A stretch of DNA of 64,000 nt. Origin: Mesostigma viride. Lineage: Eukaryota; Streptophyta; Mesostigmatophyceae; Mesostigmatales; Mesostigmataceae. The stretch covers positions 186,001-250,000 of the forward strand of contig RPFO01000366.1 of assembly GCA_009746045.1 (NCBI GenBank). The letters are read 5' to 3'. Made by a program: the position numbers and the translations under genes. Below are positions 63,284 through 64,000 of the stretch, one piece after another. Within the stretch, counting starts at the first letter, position 1. The number at the start of each line of letters is the position of its first letter. Under the pieces are notes generated by a model. The model made no database searches. It had not been told where the DNA came from and saw only the letters and a list, made by a program, of their open reading frames with translations.

Positions 63284-63974
63284 TAGGGCTGGCACATCCG
63301 TCGCATACCGAACACGGACATGTTCGGGCGAATACCGAACATGTGCGGCCGTGTTCGGGTCGGCAAAAATGTTCGGCCGAACATGTGCTGTTCGGGTTCG
63401 GGTCACCTATAGAAACTTACAGAACATGTTCGTGTCCGTATATTCGGGTCACCCTGGGAACCGGGCGAACATGTTCGCCTCTGACCCGGTACCGAACATT
63501 TTCTGGCGGAATCCTTGTAGTACCATCCAGTGATCCGACTCGGCAACGCTTCTCTGCATGATGAAAAAGCGGCCTAGTTTAGTCCGCCGACACGCTGCCA
63601 GCAAGAGCAAAGCTCAGTGTTGTACGGTAGTAGAATTGTCTAAGCACGACAGGACCAGTTTATAGGTAATGATTACGTACTGTAATCATTATTAGTATAT
63701 TGCGTATTATTATTATGAAAAGTGACAATAAACTAACAATGTATAGTTTCTCACTTAAATTTAATAATGAGTTGTTCGTGTTCGGTAAAATGTTTGGGTA
63801 ATGTTCGGGTTCGGGTTCGGGTTCGGGTCACTTAACCCTAAACAGTACATGTTCGTGTTCGTGTTCGGGTCACCTGGGAATGTACCGAACATGTTCGTGT
63901 TCGTGTTCAGGTACTCTCCCCAGGTGTTCGTGTTCGCGTCCGGGTCGAGAAAAGACCCGGATGTGCCAGCCCTA
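63284..63974. mobile_element. hAT-type MITE
   Basis: Termini TAGGGCTGGCACATCC and GGATGTGCCAGCCCTA are perfect 16-bp inverted repeats, flanked by 8-bp duplications TTTAGCCG (63276-63283) and GTTAGCCG (63975-63982; one difference). The 691-bp interior is full of GTTCGGG, CCGAACA and GAACATGTTCG motifs and has no coding frame. Confidence 0.93.
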
Positions 63975-64000
63975 GTTAGCCGAGAGACAAATGCAAGACA

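Noticed and set aside
63284..63974. TTCGGG runs as interstitial telomere repeat
   Set aside because: The motif is degenerate, occurs in both orientations and is confined within terminal inverted repeats of a MITE with TSD.

Overview
The window is nuclear DNA of a eukaryote. Genes are split by GT-AG introns (and one likely GC-AG intron), exons are short (35-200 bp), introns run to several kb, and mobile elements with target-site duplications and long satellite-like arrays are everywhere. Mixed GC content, intron-rich GC-biased exons and many LINEs with (TTAA)n tails would suit a green alga of the chlorophycean type, but no gene here fixes the lineage and this is a weak inference.

Layout. 1-5150 (+): last five exons of an unrecognised helix-rich protein. 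5.5-15.4 kb: nested transposon cluster. Two copies of an ORF1-type retroelement lie head to tail; the second is cut by a 5'-truncated LINE (10-bp TSD). A further LINE is interrupted by an ORF1-bearing element (12-bp TSD) and by a 748-bp DNA-element candidate (5-bp TSD). 16.0-20.0 kb (-): a two-exon sialidase with five Asp boxes, whose intron holds two pentanucleotide arrays. 21.3-22.3 kb: weak exon candidates. 23.0-23.7 kb (+): intronless Pro/Gly/Tyr-rich protein with a Cys-rich C-terminal hydrophobic segment. 25.3-26.4 kb (-): the catalytic exons of a mitochondrial inner-membrane protease subunit 1 homologue. 28.4-56.05 kb (+): one Kelch-repeat gene, for which I could build a 21-exon phase-consistent model (about 719 codons in 27.6 kb). 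57-64 kb: LINE fragments, dispersed repeats and a hAT-type MITE; a second hAT-type MITE sits in a Kelch intron.

The most striking signal is one that ordinary annotation does not name. In three genes on both strands, introns carry imperfect copies ('echoes') of the adjacent exon edge together with its splice site: donor-side copies downstream of exons and acceptor-side copies upstream of them. Some are clean tandem arrays (88-90 bp x about 8 after Kelch exon 3, 103 bp x 5 after exon 20); others are decayed series (exons 7, 8, 9, 11, 12, 13, 18). The introns appear to have grown by repeated duplication anchored on exon-intron junctions.

No genes in the window look functionally linked; each is a separate transcription unit. 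No CRISPR, rRNA or intact tRNA gene was found.
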